DNA of 39,204 bases from NCBI GenBank assembly GCA_002702965.1, contig PADE01000161.1, forward strand, positions 18,225 through 57,428, in the 5' to 3' direction. The stretch is from Planctomycetaceae bacterium. GTDB taxonomy: Bacteria > Planctomycetota > Planctomycetia > Pirellulales > Pirellulaceae. The notes under the pieces were generated by a model. The model was given only the letters and a program-made list of their open reading frames with translations. It made no database searches and had not been told where the DNA came from. This document shows positions 1 through 9,385 of the stretch, piece by piece. Numbering within the stretch: the first letter of the stretch is position 1; the number at the start of each line of letters is the position of its first letter. The position numbers and the translations under genes were made by a program.

Positions 1-771
1 TTCCTGGCGGTGGGGCTGGTCCGTCCGCACGTGCCTCTGGTGGCCCCCGAGTCGTTCTTCCGCCAGTACCCGGCGGCCGAGATGAAGCGCGCTGTGCGGA
101 TCGCCGACGATTGGTCCGATATCCCGGTTGCCGGAAGATCACTCAGCGCGCAGCGCATTGGGTTGGCGGGCAAGCCGGGGGCGCAACAAGGCGTGCTGTC
201 GGCCTATTACGCGGCGGTGGCGTTCATGGATGCCCAGGTGGGCCGATTGCTCGACGCGCTGGAGCGCGGGGGACTCGATCAGAATACCACCGTGGTGTTT
301 ACCAGCGATCACGGTTACCACCTGGGAGAACACGACTTCTGGCAGAAATTGAGCTTGCACGAGGAATCGGCCCGGATTCCGCTGGTGATCGCGGGACCGA
401 CGATCGCGTCGGCGGTGACCGACAGCCTGGCGCAGCAAATCGACCTATTCCCGACATTGGCGGACCTCGCTGAGCTGCCGGTTCCCGCGCACTGCCAGGG
501 AAAGAGCCTGATCGAAGTGCTCCGTAATCCGGGACATCGCGTCCACCGACAGATTTACTGCATGAAACGAGGCGGTCACCTGTTGCGCAGTGATCGCTGG
601 GCGTTCCTGTCCTACCGAGACGGTTCGGCCGAGCTGTACGATATGCGGGCCGATCGGCGCCAGTTCACCAACCTCGTCGATCAGCCGGCTCAGGCGGAAG
701 TCGTGGAGCAGATGCGCGCTCAGTTAACAGCGAAGCTCGCCCAGATCAACGCCGCGGCCGGACGTCGCTGA
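1..771 (+). CDS. Sulfatase (iduronate-2-sulfatase-like), C-terminal part; 5' end lies outside the window
   Basis: Reading frame is open from base 1 (FLAVGLVRPHVPLVAPESFF). Contains sulfatase C-terminal motifs: TTVVFTSDHGYHLGEHDFWQKLSLHEESARIPLVIAGP and ELYDMRADRRQFTNLVDQP. TGA at 769-771. Confidence 0.93.
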   Translation, partial: FLAVGLVRPHVPLVAPESFFRQYPAAEMKRAVRIADDWSDIPVAGRSLSAQRIGLAGKPGAQQGVLSAYYAAVAFMDAQVGRLLDALERGGLDQNTTVVFTSDHGYHLGEHDFWQKLSLHEESARIPLVIAGPTIASAVTDSLAQQIDLFPTLADLAELPVPAHCQGKSLIEVLRNPGHRVHRQIYCMKRGGHLLRSDRWAFLSYRDGSAELYDMRADRRQFTNLVDQPAQAEVVEQMRAQLTAKLAQINAAAGRR

Positions 772-861
772 GTGCTGTCAGATCATGTTTCTGGTCGCTG
801 ACCGGGGATCGTTCGATCGGGGGGTGTCGCCGGGTCTTGGCGGCGGTGGTCTGATCCCCGG

Positions 862-867
862 TACAAT
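862..867 (+). promoter_or_regulatory. Candidate -10 element (TACAAT) upstream of the MFS gene
   Basis: TACAAT followed by acGGC, 68 nt before the ATG at 935; resembles TAGAAT elements upstream of other genes in the window. Confidence 0.3.
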
Positions 868-934
868 ACGGCTGCTGTACCGGGCGGTCGGGAGGGACAG
901 GTTACCGGGGCGCTGCACCGGAGGAAGTAGGTCG

Positions 935-2248
935 ATGCCAGAAAGAGAACATCACATGTTGGCTTCGCCGCCCGGCGCATTTCGCCGCGCCCAGTGGCGG
1001 ATGCTGTTGGCCACCATGCTCTGCTACCTGTTCTATTACACAGGCCGGCAGACGATGGGTTTTGCCATTCCCGGCATCGAGCGGGAATTGGGGCTCCAGA
1101 AATACCAGTTGGGCTGGCTCAGCACCGCGCTGTTGTGGACGTATGCGCTGGGGCAGGTGATCAATGGGAACCTGGCCGATCACTTGGGCGGCCGACGCAT
1201 GATGAGTCTCGGCGCCATTCTCTCCTGTGGACTCAACTGGGTGCTTAGTTTTGGTGGTGGCTTGGTCGGCCTGATCGTCCCCTGGTCGCTGAACGGGTAT
1301 GCGCAGGCGATGGGCTGGGCGCCCGGTTGCAAACTGGTTTCCAATTGGTGGTCGCGCGACGAACGCGGCTACACGTTTGGCTGGTTGGTATTCGCCGCCG
1401 GGATGGCCTCGGTGCTCTCCTACGTCACCTCGCTGCTAGTGATCGATGTCTACCAGCTCGACTGGCGGTGGATTTTCCGGCTGCCGGTGCTGCTGATGCT
1501 GGTGGGCGGCGCGGCCTTTTTCTTACTCGCGCGCGATGCTCCCAGTCAGCTGGGATTTGATGAACTGACCGACGGAGACGAGCAGGCGCCAGCTTCCCAT
1601 GCGGAGGATGACACGGTCTGGGACCGCTACCGAGTGGTGCTTGGCAATTGGAGGATCGTGGTTACTGGGATCGCTATCGGTTTTCAGAATAGCGCCCGCT
1701 ACGGCCTACTGATCTGGGTGCCGGTTCATTTTCTCGGGGCCGATTTCAAGCAGGGTGGAGGCCGCTGGATTTCTGTCATCCTGCCCCTCGGGATGGCGCT
1801 CGGTGCGCTCAGTAGCGGTTGGATCTCCGACCGGCTGTTCGGGGGTCGCCGCGGTAGCGTGATCTCACTCTTCATGCTGGCCGCCGGCCTTTCGGCGCTG
1901 GGGATGTACGCGCTTCCCGCAGGTAGTCCATGGGGCGTTGCGGCCCTCTTTTTGTGCGGTTTTTTCGCCTATCCGCAGGCGCCCTTCTTTGCCCTCGCCC
2001 CCGACCTGCTGGGCAGGAGATACGCGGCCACCGGGGTCGGTATCATGAACGCCTTCGCCTACGTCCTGGCGGGCCTATGCGAGCCTTTTATCGGTGCGAT
2101 GATGGAGCGTTTCCCGGTCCGCCGACTGGTGACCGATGCCGCCGGGGTGACGACCGAAGCGCTGCTGGACAATACGGCGTTGGTCTTTCCGATTGTGGCC
2201 GGGTTGTGCTTTTCTAGCGCCTTGGTGGCCCAGTTGATTCGCCGCTAA
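935..2248 (+). CDS. MFS transporter, OPA/GlpT-like (organophosphate/sugar-phosphate antiporter type)
   Basis: About 12 hydrophobic segments; N-terminus LCYLFYYTGRQTMGFAIPGIERELGLQKYQLGWLSTALLWTYALGQVINGNLADHLGGRR is typical of MFS. The ORF track starts at 785, but ATG 935 is preceded by gaggaag. Confidence 0.88.
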   Translation: MPEREHHMLASPPGAFRRAQWRMLLATMLCYLFYYTGRQTMGFAIPGIERELGLQKYQLGWLSTALLWTYALGQVINGNLADHLGGRRMMSLGAILSCGLNWVLSFGGGLVGLIVPWSLNGYAQAMGWAPGCKLVSNWWSRDERGYTFGWLVFAAGMASVLSYVTSLLVIDVYQLDWRWIFRLPVLLMLVGGAAFFLLARDAPSQLGFDELTDGDEQAPASHAEDDTVWDRYRVVLGNWRIVVTGIAIGFQNSARYGLLIWVPVHFLGADFKQGGGRWISVILPLGMALGALSSGWISDRLFGGRRGSVISLFMLAAGLSALGMYALPAGSPWGVAALFLCGFFAYPQAPFFALAPDLLGRRYAATGVGIMNAFAYVLAGLCEPFIGAMMERFPVRRLVTDAAGVTTEALLDNTALVFPIVAGLCFSSALVAQLIRR

Positions 2249-2420
2249 AACCTCCGCCGCTCGGTACCAGCCTGGCACGACGTCGACGGCCGGCCTCTCG
2301 CGACGGGTGTTTTCATGTTTCTGGTGGCCTTTGATTTGCAGTGGCCGCAGAAACGGGTAGTCTTACGGACAGCGCGGCGGTCGCCGCCACGAGATCCCTC
2401 TGTTTCCTGAGGAGAGAAGC

Positions 2421-5400
2421 ATGCGCTGGGTCCTGTCCGTTACCGCCTTGGTTTGCCTCGGTCCCGTTTCTCTGGGTGTCGCCTCCGATTGGCCGATGTG
2501 GCGTCACGACGCGGCCCGCAGCGGTGCCACGGCTGGCGCCCTACCGGACCAGCTGGCGGTTTCCTGGTGGCGCGACTTGCCCGCCAACCATGTGGCCTGG
2601 GAAGAGGACCCGCGGATTCAGTTCGACGCCACCCACGAGCCGATTGTCGTTGGCCAGACTCTGATGGTGGCATCATCCCGGACCGACAGTATCACCGCCC
2701 TGGATACGCGCACCGGCAAGCAGCGATGGGTCTTTTTTGCCGACGGCCCGATTCGCTTTGCCCCCGTTGCGCGGCGGGGCGCGATCTACTTCGGTTCTGA
2801 TGACGGCCACGTCTACTGTGTCGACATCGCATCGGGGAAGCTGGTCTGGAAATTCAATGCGGCTCCGACCGGCCGCTTGGTCGTCGGGAACGAGCGCCTA
2901 ATCTCGGTCTGGCCGATTCGCGGTGGCCCGGTCGTCGGCGGTGACAAGCTCTATTTCACGGCCGGTGTCTGGCCGTTCGAGGGGACATCGCTGTACGCCC
3001 TCGACTTGGCCGCCGCCGACGGACAGCTGCCGCCGCACACGGTGACCCAGTTGGACAACGTCTCGCCACAGGGTTACCTGGTCTACAACCAGCAGCGACT
3101 CTACATCCCGGGTGGGCGCGCCAAGGCGACCTGTATCGACATCCGCTCCGGGAAAATCGTATCGCTCAACTACAACTCGTCGGGCAAGACCGACTACCAC
3201 GTCGCCAGCGCCGGACCGATGTTGTTCCACGGCGACAAGGTGTTCCATACACAGCTAGCGAGGATGATGCCCTGCGAGGGACACCGGCCCGTTTCTGACG
3301 GTCACACTTTTTTTGCCGGAAACGCGACCGGTGTTGTCGCTTTCAACATCGATCGCCGACGGACCATCAAGGGCAAGGATCGCAAGGGCAAAGATGTCGA
3401 AAAGGATGAAGTTCCCCAAGTCTGGCAAGTCGCGGTCGAGACCGGAGCGGCCAAGACGGTACCGGTCGAAGTCTACTGCCAGGCGGGCCCACGGGTTTTC
3501 GGGTGTCGTGGTGAGTCGGTGTTTGCCGTCCAATTGGGTGCGGGGGATGCTCCGCCAACGGTCGCTTGGAAAGCCGCGATCGAAGGTCAGCCGACGTCGA
3601 TGGTCGCCGCCGATGAGCGTCTGTTTGTGGTCACCCGCGGTGGCCGGATTTACAGTTTTGCCAACGTCGATGGTGCGCCGACGGCGCACCCGCTCGAGCC
3701 CACGCCAGCAACCCCGGCTGCGGCCGAGCTCAAACAGCAGGTTTCCCGGCTTGTCGGACGGGCCGCAGATCCGGCCGGTTATTGTCTGGTGTTGGGGTTG
3801 ACCACGGGTCAACTCGCGCTGGAGTTGGCTCGCCAGTCTGACCTGCGGGTGATCGCGGTTGACCAGGATCCGCAGGTCGTGCGCGACTTACGGCTGCGGG
3901 CGTTGGCGGAGGGGATCGATCCGCCCGCCCTATCGGCCCGCGTTGCCGATCCGCGGGACATTCAGCTACCTCCTTATCTGGCGACGCTGATTACCTCCGA
4001 ACGGCCTCAGTCGCTCGGCCTGACGGACGCCCGACAGGTGGCCCGTCTGTACGCCAGTTTGCGCCCCTACGGTGGCAGTTGGGCCGCTCCCATGGCGGCT
4101 GAGACGGGCGGGCGGCTGGAGGAGCTGGTGCAAGCCAAGACATTACCGCAGGCGGAACTCAGCCGCGAAGCGGGCTGGGTGGCGCTGACCCGCGTGGGGG
4201 CCCTGCCCGGCGCAGCCGACTGGACGCACGAATACGGAGATGCGGCGAACACGCTGATGTCCCAGGACCAACTCGTCAGAGCTCCGCTGGGGCTGCTCTG
4301 GTTCGGCGGGCCGGCCAGCAATGGCGAGCTCTACTACAACCGGCATTACTGGGGACCCGGGTTGACGGTCGTCGACGGGCGGATGGTGGTCCAGGGCCCG
4401 CAGCGGTTGGCGTCGATCGACATCTACACCGGGCGTGTCCTCTGGAAGCGCGAAGTCCGCGACGGGAGCGGACCGGGTCGCCGGGGCAATTTCTTTGAGA
4501 AGGAAAAGCCGGGTTACCACTTCGTGGCGGTTTCCGACAGCGTCTACCTGGTCTACCCCGACCACTGTCTGCGGCTCGATCCACAGACCGGCGAGACGCT
4601 CGCCGAGTTGAAACTGCCCTCGCCGGACGACCGGTTTGGCAAAGTCCGGGTGTGGCGTGACCAGTTGATTGTGACCGTTTTCCGCGAGCATGAAAAATTG
4701 GGAATGATGCCCCTGGCGATTACCGCTATCGATCGGTTTAAGGGTGAACTGAAGTGGACACGTGACGCATCTTATAGTGTGCCGTTGGTGGCCGTCGGCA
4801 AGGACACAGTCTATTTCTTTGACGGCGTGCTCAAAGACCTGTACGACGCTGCGAAACGGCGCGGTCTGGTTCCCGAGTCCGAGCCGTTTCGGTACCTCAA
4901 GGCGCTCGATGCCAAAACCGGAAAACCGCTCTGGGAGCGCACTACCAGTCGCGTTGTGACCTGGCTGGGATATTCCCAACAGCACGACATTCTGGTGGTT
5001 TCGAACAAGCGAGGAATCGATGCCCTGCGGGGCAAGGACGGCGAGGAACTCTGGAAGAAAGACGAAGAGGCCCCCGGCTTTGGCGGGCACCCCGAGAATG
5101 TCTGGGACAAGGTCATCGTCTCGGGGGATTTAGTGATCGATCAACGCGGCCCCGGTCGCGCCTTCCAGATCCAGTCGGGAAAGGTGGCCGAGCAGACCCA
5201 CCCCATTACCGGCGAGGCGGTTCCCTGGCAGTTCACCAAGACCGGCCACCACTGTAACTACGCGATCGCCAGCCCTCACCTGCTGACGTTTCGCGCCGAT
5301 GTCGCCGGGTTCTTCGACCGCGAGACGATGGGCTCGGCGCGGCTGCCGGGATTTCGCTCGGGCTGTCGCAATAGCTTGATTCCCGCGGGCGGGGTGCTCA

Positions 5401-6029
5401 ATGCGCCGAATTACGCGCACGGCTGCAGCTGTAGCTACAACCTGTTTACGTCGCTCGGTCTGGTGCATGTCCCCGACGTCGATCTGTGGACCTACAATGC
5501 GCTGAAATCACCACAGTCGGCGTCGCGCAGGTTCGGGATCAACTTGGGTGCACCGGGGGACCGCCTGGCCGCGGATGGAACGCTATGGATGGAATTTCCC
5601 AAGTCGGGCGATCCGTCTGCCAGCCTGGAAGTTCAAGTCGATGGAGAGAAGTTGAAATGGTTCCGGCAGCATTCTAGTAAGGTGCAAGGTGGGCGACTCA
5701 AGTGGGTGGCCGCATCGGGGGTGGAGGGGGCCTCGAAACTTCGGGTAACCCTGCCGGGCACCGAGTTGTCGCAGCGTCGTTACCAAGTCAATCTGTTTTT
5801 CCTGGAACCGAACGCCGGCCAGACGGGCCGCCGTCTGTTTGATGTCTCGATTCAGGGGCGCGAGGTGTTGAAGGACCTCGATGTCGCCCGTGAGGCGGGC
5901 GGGTCGGGGCGCAGTCTCGAAAAGCGTTTCAACGGTGTGTTGGCAAAAGACCAGATCGAAATCTCGTTTCGCGCCTCGCGGGGTGAGTCTGTGATCTGCG
6001 CCGTGGAGGTGATCGCGGAGTCCCAGTAG
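2421..6029 (+). CDS. Secreted PQQ-like beta-propeller protein with an internal methyltransferase-like module and a C-terminal malectin-like domain
   Basis: Signal peptide MRWVLSVTALVCLGPVSLGVA. Repeated blades such as ALDTRTGKQRWVFFADGPIRFAPVARRGAIYFGSDDGHVYCVDIASGKLVWKF. Internal CLVLGLTTGQLALELARQSDLRVIAVDQDP. C-terminus YQVNLFFLEPNAGQTGRRLFDVSIQGREVLKDLDVAREAGG is malectin-like. SD gaggagag before the ATG. Confidence 0.9.
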   Translation: MRWVLSVTALVCLGPVSLGVASDWPMWRHDAARSGATAGALPDQLAVSWWRDLPANHVAWEEDPRIQFDATHEPIVVGQTLMVASSRTDSITALDTRTGKQRWVFFADGPIRFAPVARRGAIYFGSDDGHVYCVDIASGKLVWKFNAAPTGRLVVGNERLISVWPIRGGPVVGGDKLYFTAGVWPFEGTSLYALDLAAADGQLPPHTVTQLDNVSPQGYLVYNQQRLYIPGGRAKATCIDIRSGKIVSLNYNSSGKTDYHVASAGPMLFHGDKVFHTQLARMMPCEGHRPVSDGHTFFAGNATGVVAFNIDRRRTIKGKDRKGKDVEKDEVPQVWQVAVETGAAKTVPVEVYCQAGPRVFGCRGESVFAVQLGAGDAPPTVAWKAAIEGQPTSMVAADERLFVVTRGGRIYSFANVDGAPTAHPLEPTPATPAAAELKQQVSRLVGRAADPAGYCLVLGLTTGQLALELARQSDLRVIAVDQDPQVVRDLRLRALAEGIDPPALSARVADPRDIQLPPYLATLITSERPQSLGLTDARQVARLYASLRPYGGSWAAPMAAETGGRLEELVQAKTLPQAELSREAGWVALTRVGALPGAADWTHEYGDAANTLMSQDQLVRAPLGLLWFGGPASNGELYYNRHYWGPGLTVVDGRMVVQGPQRLASIDIYTGRVLWKREVRDGSGPGRRGNFFEKEKPGYHFVAVSDSVYLVYPDHCLRLDPQTGETLAELKLPSPDDRFGKVRVWRDQLIVTVFREHEKLGMMPLAITAIDRFKGELKWTRDASYSVPLVAVGKDTVYFFDGVLKDLYDAAKRRGLVPESEPFRYLKALDAKTGKPLWERTTSRVVTWLGYSQQHDILVVSNKRGIDALRGKDGEELWKKDEEAPGFGGHPENVWDKVIVSGDLVIDQRGPGRAFQIQSGKVAEQTHPITGEAVPWQFTKTGHHCNYAIASPHLLTFRADVAGFFDRETMGSARLPGFRSGCRNSLIPAGGVLNAPNYAHGCSCSYNLFTSLGLVHVPDVDLWTYNALKSPQSASRRFGINLGAPGDRLAADGTLWMEFPKSGDPSASLEVQVDGEKLKWFRQHSSKVQGGRLKWVAASGVEGASKLRVTLPGTELSQRRYQVNLFFLEPNAGQTGRRLFDVSIQGREVLKDLDVAREAGGSGRSLEKRFNGVLAKDQIEISFRASRGESVICAVEVIAESQ

Positions 6030-6031
6030 CC

Positions 6032-7120
6032 GTGAAGTCGGGTGATTGCCAGACGGATGCCCCGGTTTGGGTCGACAGCGCCGACTCCGATTGGCCCGCG
6101 CGCCGCGGTGGTCCGGATCCCTCGATATTGGCGCTGCGCCGTTGCCCGATTATCGAGTCGGCCTGGCACGCGACCCATCAACTGCTCTCTGATGCGATGG
6201 TGTTGTTGGAGCGGCGACTCCACGAAACGCCCGTCCGAACGGTCGCGGTTTCTGGTTCACTGGGACGGATGGAGAAGACCGCGCACTCGGACCTCGACCT
6301 GATCGTGGTGCTCGAGGATGACGCGGCTGGCTGTGACGTGCTCGCCGAAGCGGCCTACGCCCAGGTCCGCCAATCGCTGCAGTCACTCGGACTTTGCGCT
6401 CCCCGAGAGGACGGAATTTTCGCCCGCTCCAGCAGTCAGGCGACACTCTGTGATCCGCTCCGGCGCGGGACGATCGCCGAAGATCCGGAGGTTTTTGGGA
6501 AACGCATCCAGTGGTTACTCGACTGCCAGCCGATTTATGGATTTGCGGCCTACGACCGGCTGTTTGACGCCGTGCTCGATTGGTACGCGGTCGTCACCGG
6601 CGACCCGCTGCGCGATGAGCCGGCCGGGTATCTGATCAATGACCTGCTGCGCTACTTCCGCGCGATTTGCGTCGATTGCCAATGGCGCGGCCGCGATGAT
6701 CCGGGGTCTTGGCGGCTGCGCAATCTCAAGTTGCTGCATACCCGACTCGTATCGTGTGGGGCCCTACTGGTGTCATTGGGCGCGTCGACTCGCGCGGGTC
6801 AGAAGGAGGATTGGCTGCGACGCCAATTGCGGTTTACGCCGTTGGAACGTTTGGCGCGGGTCTTCCAACTACACGATCAGGGGGGTGCGCTCAGCCGGAT
6901 CCTGGAACGCTACGAACGATTCCTCGATTTCTATGGCAATCCCTCCTTGCGCGCGGAGCTGATCACCCCCGGTGGCCCTCCAGAGGGTGCTCCATCGGAC
7001 CACCCTCTGTACCGCAGCCTGCGCGACAATGCGAATCAGATTCAGGACGAGCTGGTACGGTTTGTCCTCGCTCGACACGGGGATTGGAGCGACGCGTTTT
7101 TCCGCTATCTGATTCTGTAG
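6032..7120 (+). CDS. Nucleotidyltransferase-like protein (DUF294/GlnD-type nucleotidyltransferase fold)
   Basis: Motif AVSGSLGRMEKTAHSDLDLIVVLEDD matches GSxxRx(n)SDxDL. GTG start only 2 nt after the upstream stop. Confidence 0.72.
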   Translation: MKSGDCQTDAPVWVDSADSDWPARRGGPDPSILALRRCPIIESAWHATHQLLSDAMVLLERRLHETPVRTVAVSGSLGRMEKTAHSDLDLIVVLEDDAAGCDVLAEAAYAQVRQSLQSLGLCAPREDGIFARSSSQATLCDPLRRGTIAEDPEVFGKRIQWLLDCQPIYGFAAYDRLFDAVLDWYAVVTGDPLRDEPAGYLINDLLRYFRAICVDCQWRGRDDPGSWRLRNLKLLHTRLVSCGALLVSLGASTRAGQKEDWLRRQLRFTPLERLARVFQLHDQGGALSRILERYERFLDFYGNPSLRAELITPGGPPEGAPSDHPLYRSLRDNANQIQDELVRFVLARHGDWSDAFFRYLIL

Positions 7121-7124
7121 GGGT

Positions 7125-7498
7125 GTCGTCTGTCGGGATTCGATTTCCCAGGCCTTTACTGTCAGCGGCGTTGCGCCCTAGGTCCGCGCGTTCGTGGAGA
7201 AGACGTTCGCTGTCATCCAGTCCGGGCAGCTGTGTGCGATGGCCGGGTATTTCTTGGTTGCTCGAGAAGACCTGCTGCCCGACCTCTTTCGCTGGATCGT
7301 TGCCAATGAGACCTGGTCACCGACGGCAAACTGACCGACTTTCAATTCTATCTGGACCAACACATCGAACTGGACGAATACCGTCATGGGGTCCTCGCCG
7401 GGCGGCTGCTAGAGAGTCTTCGTGGGGGTGACGACCGGCTGTGGTCCGCTGCGGAACAGGCGGCTATTGACGCATTGCGGGCTCGACTGCCGTTCTGA
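7125..7498 (+). pseudogene. Decayed 3' remnant of a DUF3050 family gene (5' truncated, in-frame TAG, one frameshift)
   Basis: Translated by eye. Frame with codons starting at multiples of 3: SISQAFTVSGVAP*VRAFVEKTFAVIQSGQLCAMAGYFLVAREDLLPDLFRWIVANET (TAG at 7179-7181). A shift near 7305-7320 then gives LVTDGKLTDFQFYLDQHIELDEYRHGVLAGRLLESLRGGDDRLWSAAEQAAIDALRARLPF (TGA 7496-7498). REDLLPDLF and YLxxHIELDxxxHGxLA are DUF3050 C-terminal signatures. Confidence 0.72.
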
Positions 7499-7534
7499 GA
7501 TGGCGGCTCGGACTCGCTAACGGTATTGCGCTGA

Positions 7535-7568
7535 CGCACAATGGCCGCGTATCCGGTGCGTCATTGTG
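7535..7568. terminator. Candidate bidirectional terminator / inverted repeat between convergent units
   Basis: CACAATG (7537-7543) and CATTGTG (7562-7568) form a perfect 7-bp inverted repeat; a nested ACGCAC/GTGCGT pair overlaps it. It lies between the + strand DUF3050 remnant and the - strand LMF gene. Confidence 0.3.
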
Positions 7569-7586
7569 ACGGTGTGCGTCGTCGTC

Positions 7587-9107
7587 CTACCGGCGTGATC
7601 GGTCCTCGATCAGCGCGTTGTTTTGCTCAAGCGCGGATCGGGAAAACACATCGCTTTGAGAAATCTTTTCCCGGCCCCACCAATCTCCGTCCGGATGGTC
7701 CGTCTCGCTGAACTCGTAGCGATAGAAGACAAACCGGATGTATCGCGGCGGATCCCGACCGGACCGATCCGTAACCAGCAGTGCACGTACCGATGGTGTG
7801 CCGAGCGTCAGGTGCCGAGCGAGCGATAGTAGCCAGTCGCGATGTCCGGGCGGGTAGAGTGCGGCGAACCACATCTGCCAGTCCAGGCGAGGGAGGTGGG
7901 GCGCCACGATGCCGGGTGGACGGTGCGGGTCCCCCGGTTTCCACCGGAACTCGTGCGCAAACCAGTGCTGGCCGTCGGCGCTTCCTTCGATCACGATTTC
8001 CGTCCGGCTGGTTGTCATCACGCGAAACAGACCGTAGCCATTGATCGTTCGCAGCCAACGCATGCGATCCAGCAGTTGACGTCGCGCCACGCGCAGCAGG
8101 TAGCGATCGCAGCGTTCCAGACCGGTGGCGATCGGCGCAGGAATCGATTGGGCTTGCGGGTTGCGTTGGGCCATGCGGTACGTTTTCACCAGCTCGTCGA
8201 GGAGTGTCAGCGCGCTCACCGACATCAGGCCGATCAATAGTGCCATCGCGGGCATCTGTTTCCAGTCACGCGTTCCAATACGCGGGATCTCCGGGGAAGC
8301 GGTTCCGCGCCGCGGCAGTAGTCGCTGTAGTAGCGCGTCGTCTAGTAGCGGAACACAGAGTGTTGCGGTAAGCAGGTTGAAGAAACCGTAGTTTCCGGTG
8401 ATTTGAATCAGGCATTGCAGCGCGATCATCGAGAGGCTGGCGAGGTGCCGCAGTCTGCGGCCGGCGAAGATCCCAAACGGGACGAGCAACTCGATCGCCA
8501 GCGTGATCACGACCGTCGACTTGTGCCACCAGGCGGGCAGGTGATGGACATGCCAACTGATCCAGTTGGGTAACGGCTGCGTCTGATAGTGATAGCTCAT
8601 GGCGGTCAGGTCGCGCCAGGTGGGGTCGCCCGACAGGAGTTTGGTGGCACCCGACAGGAACATCAATTTGAACAACAGGCACCACAGGGCCCAGCGACCG
8701 AGTCGCTGGACGGTCGCTTCACCATCGGGTTGGGGCGTTCGCCGCGTGCGGCTCCAGAACAGGCCAAACAGTGTGGTTTCCAGCAGCAGCGTGTCCCATT
8801 GAAAATCGAGGAACGGGGCGGTGATGAGGGACAGACGCAGATAGAGCACCCACGCAGCGGCCATACTGACGCGGGGGAGAATGCCGGCAATCAACAGCAA
8901 GGCGGCAACCGACCCTCCGCCGCACAGTAGATGAAGCGTGTTGTCGGCGCCAGAAGGCTGGATCCCCTGACTGCCGATCAGGCCGTGGATTTGTGTCCAC
9001 AACGAGACAAAGGCGATCAGGTGAGAGATTCCCAGCAGGCGCAGAAAGAACCGCTGCGCGAGCGAAAAATCGCCCTCTCGAAAGGGTTCGTGTGAGCTGG
9101 CGGACAT
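7587..9107 (-). CDS. Lipase maturation factor (LMF1-like) integral membrane protein
   Basis: Multiple TM segments plus LMF C-terminal signature INGYGLFRVMTTSRTEIVIEGSADGQHWFAHEFRWKPGD...PHLPRLDWQMWFAAL...YIRFVFYRYEFS. Start at ATG 9107 is inferred (ORF track 9233). Confidence 0.9.
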   Translation of the reverse strand: MSASSHEPFREGDFSLAQRFFLRLLGISHLIAFVSLWTQIHGLIGSQGIQPSGADNTLHLLCGGGSVAALLLIAGILPRVSMAAAWVLYLRLSLITAPFLDFQWDTLLLETTLFGLFWSRTRRTPQPDGEATVQRLGRWALWCLLFKLMFLSGATKLLSGDPTWRDLTAMSYHYQTQPLPNWISWHVHHLPAWWHKSTVVITLAIELLVPFGIFAGRRLRHLASLSMIALQCLIQITGNYGFFNLLTATLCVPLLDDALLQRLLPRRGTASPEIPRIGTRDWKQMPAMALLIGLMSVSALTLLDELVKTYRMAQRNPQAQSIPAPIATGLERCDRYLLRVARRQLLDRMRWLRTINGYGLFRVMTTSRTEIVIEGSADGQHWFAHEFRWKPGDPHRPPGIVAPHLPRLDWQMWFAALYPPGHRDWLLSLARHLTLGTPSVRALLVTDRSGRDPPRYIRFVFYRYEFSETDHPDGDWWGREKISQSDVFSRSALEQNNALIEDRSRR

Positions 9108-9385
9108 CGTCCGGCGCCCTGGTAAGGGGGTCCAAAAGCGTTCAGGTGTACGGGCGGCGGTCCCTTGGGGCGCGCGACCACAACCTCGCAATGCGCCAGA
9201 AACGGCCGCTCCTACAAGACACGCGTTGGTCAATCAGGATACCATGATCGTCACCACCCGCGGTGTGTGATTCCCCGCTGGCGATCCGATCGCCTGACGC
9301 TCGCCACGCCGAAACCGAGGTGAGCGGATGACGGGGTGACTGCCAGATCGCGTCGCGGGCGAACGGTCTTGGTGCGAGTGGAAGT

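Noticed and set aside
4143-5090. 315-aa - strand ORF opposite the first propeller gene
   Set aside because: Fully antisense to a strongly supported CDS, no recognisable motif; long shadow ORFs are expected at this GC content.
6709-7431. 240-aa + strand ORF overlapping the nucleotidyltransferase gene and downstream region
   Set aside because: Out-of-frame with the nucleotidyltransferase and with the DUF3050 remnant; low-complexity Arg/Ser/Pro-rich translation typical of a spurious GC-rich ORF.
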